A stretch of DNA of 64,000 nucleotides, from positions 1,440,396-1,504,395 of the forward strand of contig NZ_BMBA01000001.1 of assembly GCF_017312485.1 (NCBI RefSeq), in the 5' to 3' direction. The stretch comes from Clostridium zeae (lineage in GTDB: Bacteria > Bacillota > Clostridia > Clostridiales > Clostridiaceae). The notes beneath the pieces were generated by a model, which made no database searches, was not told the DNA's origin, and saw only the letters and a program-made list of their open reading frames with translations. The translations under genes and the position numbers were made by a program. Of the stretch, positions 62,530 through 64,000 are shown one piece after another; the stretch's first letter is position 1, and each line of letters begins with the position of its first letter.

Positions 62530-63594
62530 ATGCCAAAGGAATTGCATGCAGCTGCTGCCAGCTTATTATCTGAATCAAATGTAGGAAAGCACGTCTTACC
62601 TTACTACAATTTGAAAGAAGCCTCCATAGAGCAAATAAAGTTGAAGAATACAGACAAGCAGAGAGCCGTTTATAAAATTGATTACAACAACAAAACTTAT
62701 TGTTTAAAAAAAGTTTATTATACAGAACCAGAGTTACTCTTTGTCTATTCTGCTATGGAATGGCTTTATAGGAATGGTATTAATGTCCCAAGATTTTTGC
62801 CAACAGTAAATAAAAGTAGATTTGTAAATTATAATGATATGCTTTTCGTACTTACTCCATGGGTAGATGGAGAAAAATGTAATTATGACGACATAGACAA
62901 CATAGTTGAAACTTCAAAATACTTAGCAAAAATGCATTATTCGTCAAAAGATTTTTTCCCAATACCAGGTAGTAAAATAAAGAAAGGATATGATGACTTA
63001 TACATATCCATCAATAAACATTTTCAAAAACTTTTAATATGTTCAAACTCTGCATACTTGTATAAAGATAAGTTTTCTAAAATGTTCTTGGATAGCTTTG
63101 ATAAAAACATAGATTTAGCAAAGTTAGCGTTAGAAACTGCTTCTACCATTAATAGAGATAATCTTACATCCTCCCTATGTCACGGTGATTATGTAAATAA
63201 GAATATTATCTTTGATAAGTCAAAAGGCATTTGGATTATTGACTTTGATAAGTGCTCATACGACTACATTGCACATGATATTTCTTATTATCTAAGACGA
63301 CTTCTAAAAAGAGACAATACCAAGTGGGATGTAGAAATAGCTATCAATTGTATAAAAAATTATAACGAGATAAACAAACTGACTATTGATGATATTAAGT
63401 ATATTTTAGTATACTTATCCTTCCCTCAAAAATATTGGAGAATCTCTAAAGACTATTATAACAACATAAAGAAATGTAATAAGAATTCTTTCTGCAACTT
63501 ATTAGAAAAAACAGTTAACAAAACTGATTACCAACTTAACTTTATCTCTGAATTAACCGATCATTTAAGAAATCATTATGCATTAGATATATAA
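62530..63594 (+). CDS. CotS-family spore coat protein (kinase-like fold)
   Basis: 354 residues from the ATG at 62530 with GAAGGAGG upstream; an earlier in-frame ATG at 62503 lacks one. The fold is that of aminoglycoside phosphotransferase/choline kinase: the N-lobe has YKIDYNNKTYCLKKVYY with the ATP-site lysine, the hinge FVLTPWVDGE follows, and the catalytic loop is LCHGDYVNKNIIFD (HGDxxxxN). The metal DFD is in WIIDFDKCSYDY. CotS, YsxE and YutH relatives coat spores of Bacillus and Clostridium. Kinase activity is possible because the catalytic residues are kept. Confidence 0.88.
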   Translation: MPKELHAAAASLLSESNVGKHVLPYYNLKEASIEQIKLKNTDKQRAVYKIDYNNKTYCLKKVYYTEPELLFVYSAMEWLYRNGINVPRFLPTVNKSRFVNYNDMLFVLTPWVDGEKCNYDDIDNIVETSKYLAKMHYSSKDFFPIPGSKIKKGYDDLYISINKHFQKLLICSNSAYLYKDKFSKMFLDSFDKNIDLAKLALETASTINRDNLTSSLCHGDYVNKNIIFDKSKGIWIIDFDKCSYDYIAHDISYYLRRLLKRDNTKWDVEIAINCIKNYNEINKLTIDDIKYILVYLSFPQKYWRISKDYYNNIKKCNKNSFCNLLEKTVNKTDYQLNFISELTDHLRNHYALDI

Positions 63595-63647
63595 TTAGAA
63601 GTTATATTCAAAATATTAGTGAACTAAAGAGTCCATTAATCGAAATT

Positions 63648-63704
63648 TAATTTATACTTGTTCGAAAATCCTGGCTAATGGGAATTTTCGGGTATGTATA
63701 AATT
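63648..63704. other. Imperfect inverted repeat after the CotS-like gene
   Basis: TAATTTATAC and GTATAAATTA are perfect arms. An inner stem CGAAAATCC / GGAATTTTCG (one bulge) continues toward an 8-base loop. No T run follows, so a simple terminator is unlikely. It may be a transcript-end structure or a small repeat. Confidence 0.35.
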
Positions 63705-63726
63705 AATAGTTGAGTTAGGAACTTTA

Positions 63727-63779
63727 AACCCCATGAATACATGGAAATCTATATTTCTATCTATTCATGGGGTTTAATT
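63727..63779 (+). terminator. Terminator-like hairpin after the CotS-like gene
   Basis: AAACCCCATGAATA and the complementary TATTCATGGGGTTT (one short internal gap) bracket a loop that itself contains a weaker stem, followed by AATTTTG. It probably ends the plus-strand transcript. Confidence 0.55.
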
Positions 63780-63800
63780 TTGTAGTTTCCTATACATTAA

Positions 63801-63832
63801 AAAAGAAACCTAATTGAAATTAGGTTTCTTTT
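63801..63832. terminator. Bidirectional terminator next to ppdK
   Basis: AAAGAAACCTAATT and AATTAGGTTTCTTT form a perfect stem with a tiny loop and A/T tracts on both sides, 11 bases past the ppdK stop. Confidence 0.8.
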
Positions 63833-63842
63833 TATTTAAATA

Positions 63843-64000
63843 CTATCTTGGATTTTTAATTTGAGCTTGAGCAGCAGCTAATCTAGCTATTGGAACTCTA
63901 AATGGTGAACATGATACATAATCTAAACCTAATGCATGGCAGAATTCTACTGAAGAAGGATCTCCACCGTGTTCTCCACAGATACCAAGCTTGATATCAG
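63843..64000 (-). CDS. ppdK: Pyruvate, phosphate dikinase (3' end only)
   Basis: The last 52 codons of a gene that enters from the right edge. The minus strand reads [20 protein letters not shown] and then [25 protein letters not shown], ending at a TAG (63843-63845). [12 protein letters not shown] with the catalytic cysteine of the PEP/pyruvate domain is diagnostic of PpdK. It interconverts pyruvate + ATP + phosphate and PEP + AMP + pyrophosphate in glycolysis/gluconeogenesis of clostridia. Confidence 0.93.
   Translation of the reverse strand, partial: DIKLGICGEHGGDPSSVEFCHALGLDYVSCSPFRVPIARLAAAQAQIKNPR

Overview
The window is AT-rich DNA from a low-GC, endospore-forming, Gram-positive anaerobe, almost certainly a Clostridium. 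Supporting evidence: strong GGAGG-type ribosome binding sites; a T-box-controlled alanyl-tRNA synthetase; CotS-type and collagen-like spore surface proteins; the housekeeping block nif3 - trmK - PH-domain protein - rpoD - dnaG - dGTPase - cotS-like - ppdK; and a bacterial RNase P RNA. The species cannot be named from the sequence alone.

Layout. 1-17 kb is a mosaic of small units: an ECF sigma factor with the start of a probable anti-sigma gene; a short alaS with its T-box leader; an EamA transporter; a DNRLRE/collagen-like/DUF4183 spore surface protein with a small DUF4183 partner; a methyltransferase; a serine hydrolase; a HIT protein; an Old Yellow Enzyme relative; a divergent TruA; an ABC-F ATPase behind an attenuator-like hairpin; a MerR regulator next to a patatin-like lipase; and a FliB-type flagellin lysine methylase. 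Fragments of an AraC regulator and a GNAT acetyltransferase show that this side has been rearranged.

17.4-49.6 kb is one large biosynthetic locus, all on the minus strand and read from the rnpB side leftward. It encodes a Sfp-type phosphopantetheinyl transferase, two tandem acyl carrier proteins (ACPs), two ketosynthase pairs (each one intact enzyme plus one lacking catalytic residues), a FabZ pair, three FabG/SDR proteins (one inactive by motif), two CrtI-like flavoproteins (one degenerate), four BtrH_N-family proteins (two with Cys-His, two without), a condensation-domain acyltransferase, a GT2 glycosyltransferase, a PIG-L/LmbE deacetylase, two cobalamin-type radical SAM enzymes, one SPASM-type radical SAM enzyme, an iron-sulfur flavoprotein, a metallo-beta-lactamase-fold protein and a MacB-type exporter. 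A separate accBCDA unit could supply malonyl-CoA. There is KS, KR and DH but no enoyl reductase, no malonyl-CoA:ACP transacylase and no thioesterase. The simplest reading is a highly reducing type II PKS that makes a polyene acyl chain on an ACP. The chain would then be passed by BtrH-like or condensation-type acyltransferases to an amine, perhaps an amino sugar made by GT2 plus PIG-L, and exported. The product is not known to me. The repeated pairing of an intact enzyme with a degenerate paralogue is the most unusual feature of the window.

50.3-64 kb is ordinary chromosome: rnpB, a DUF554 membrane protein, a LysR regulator, an AIM24 protein, then the nif3-trmK-rpoD-dnaG-dgt block, a CotS-like kinase-fold protein and the 3' end of ppdK. 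A 55-bp repeat occurs in two intergenic copies about 49 kb apart.
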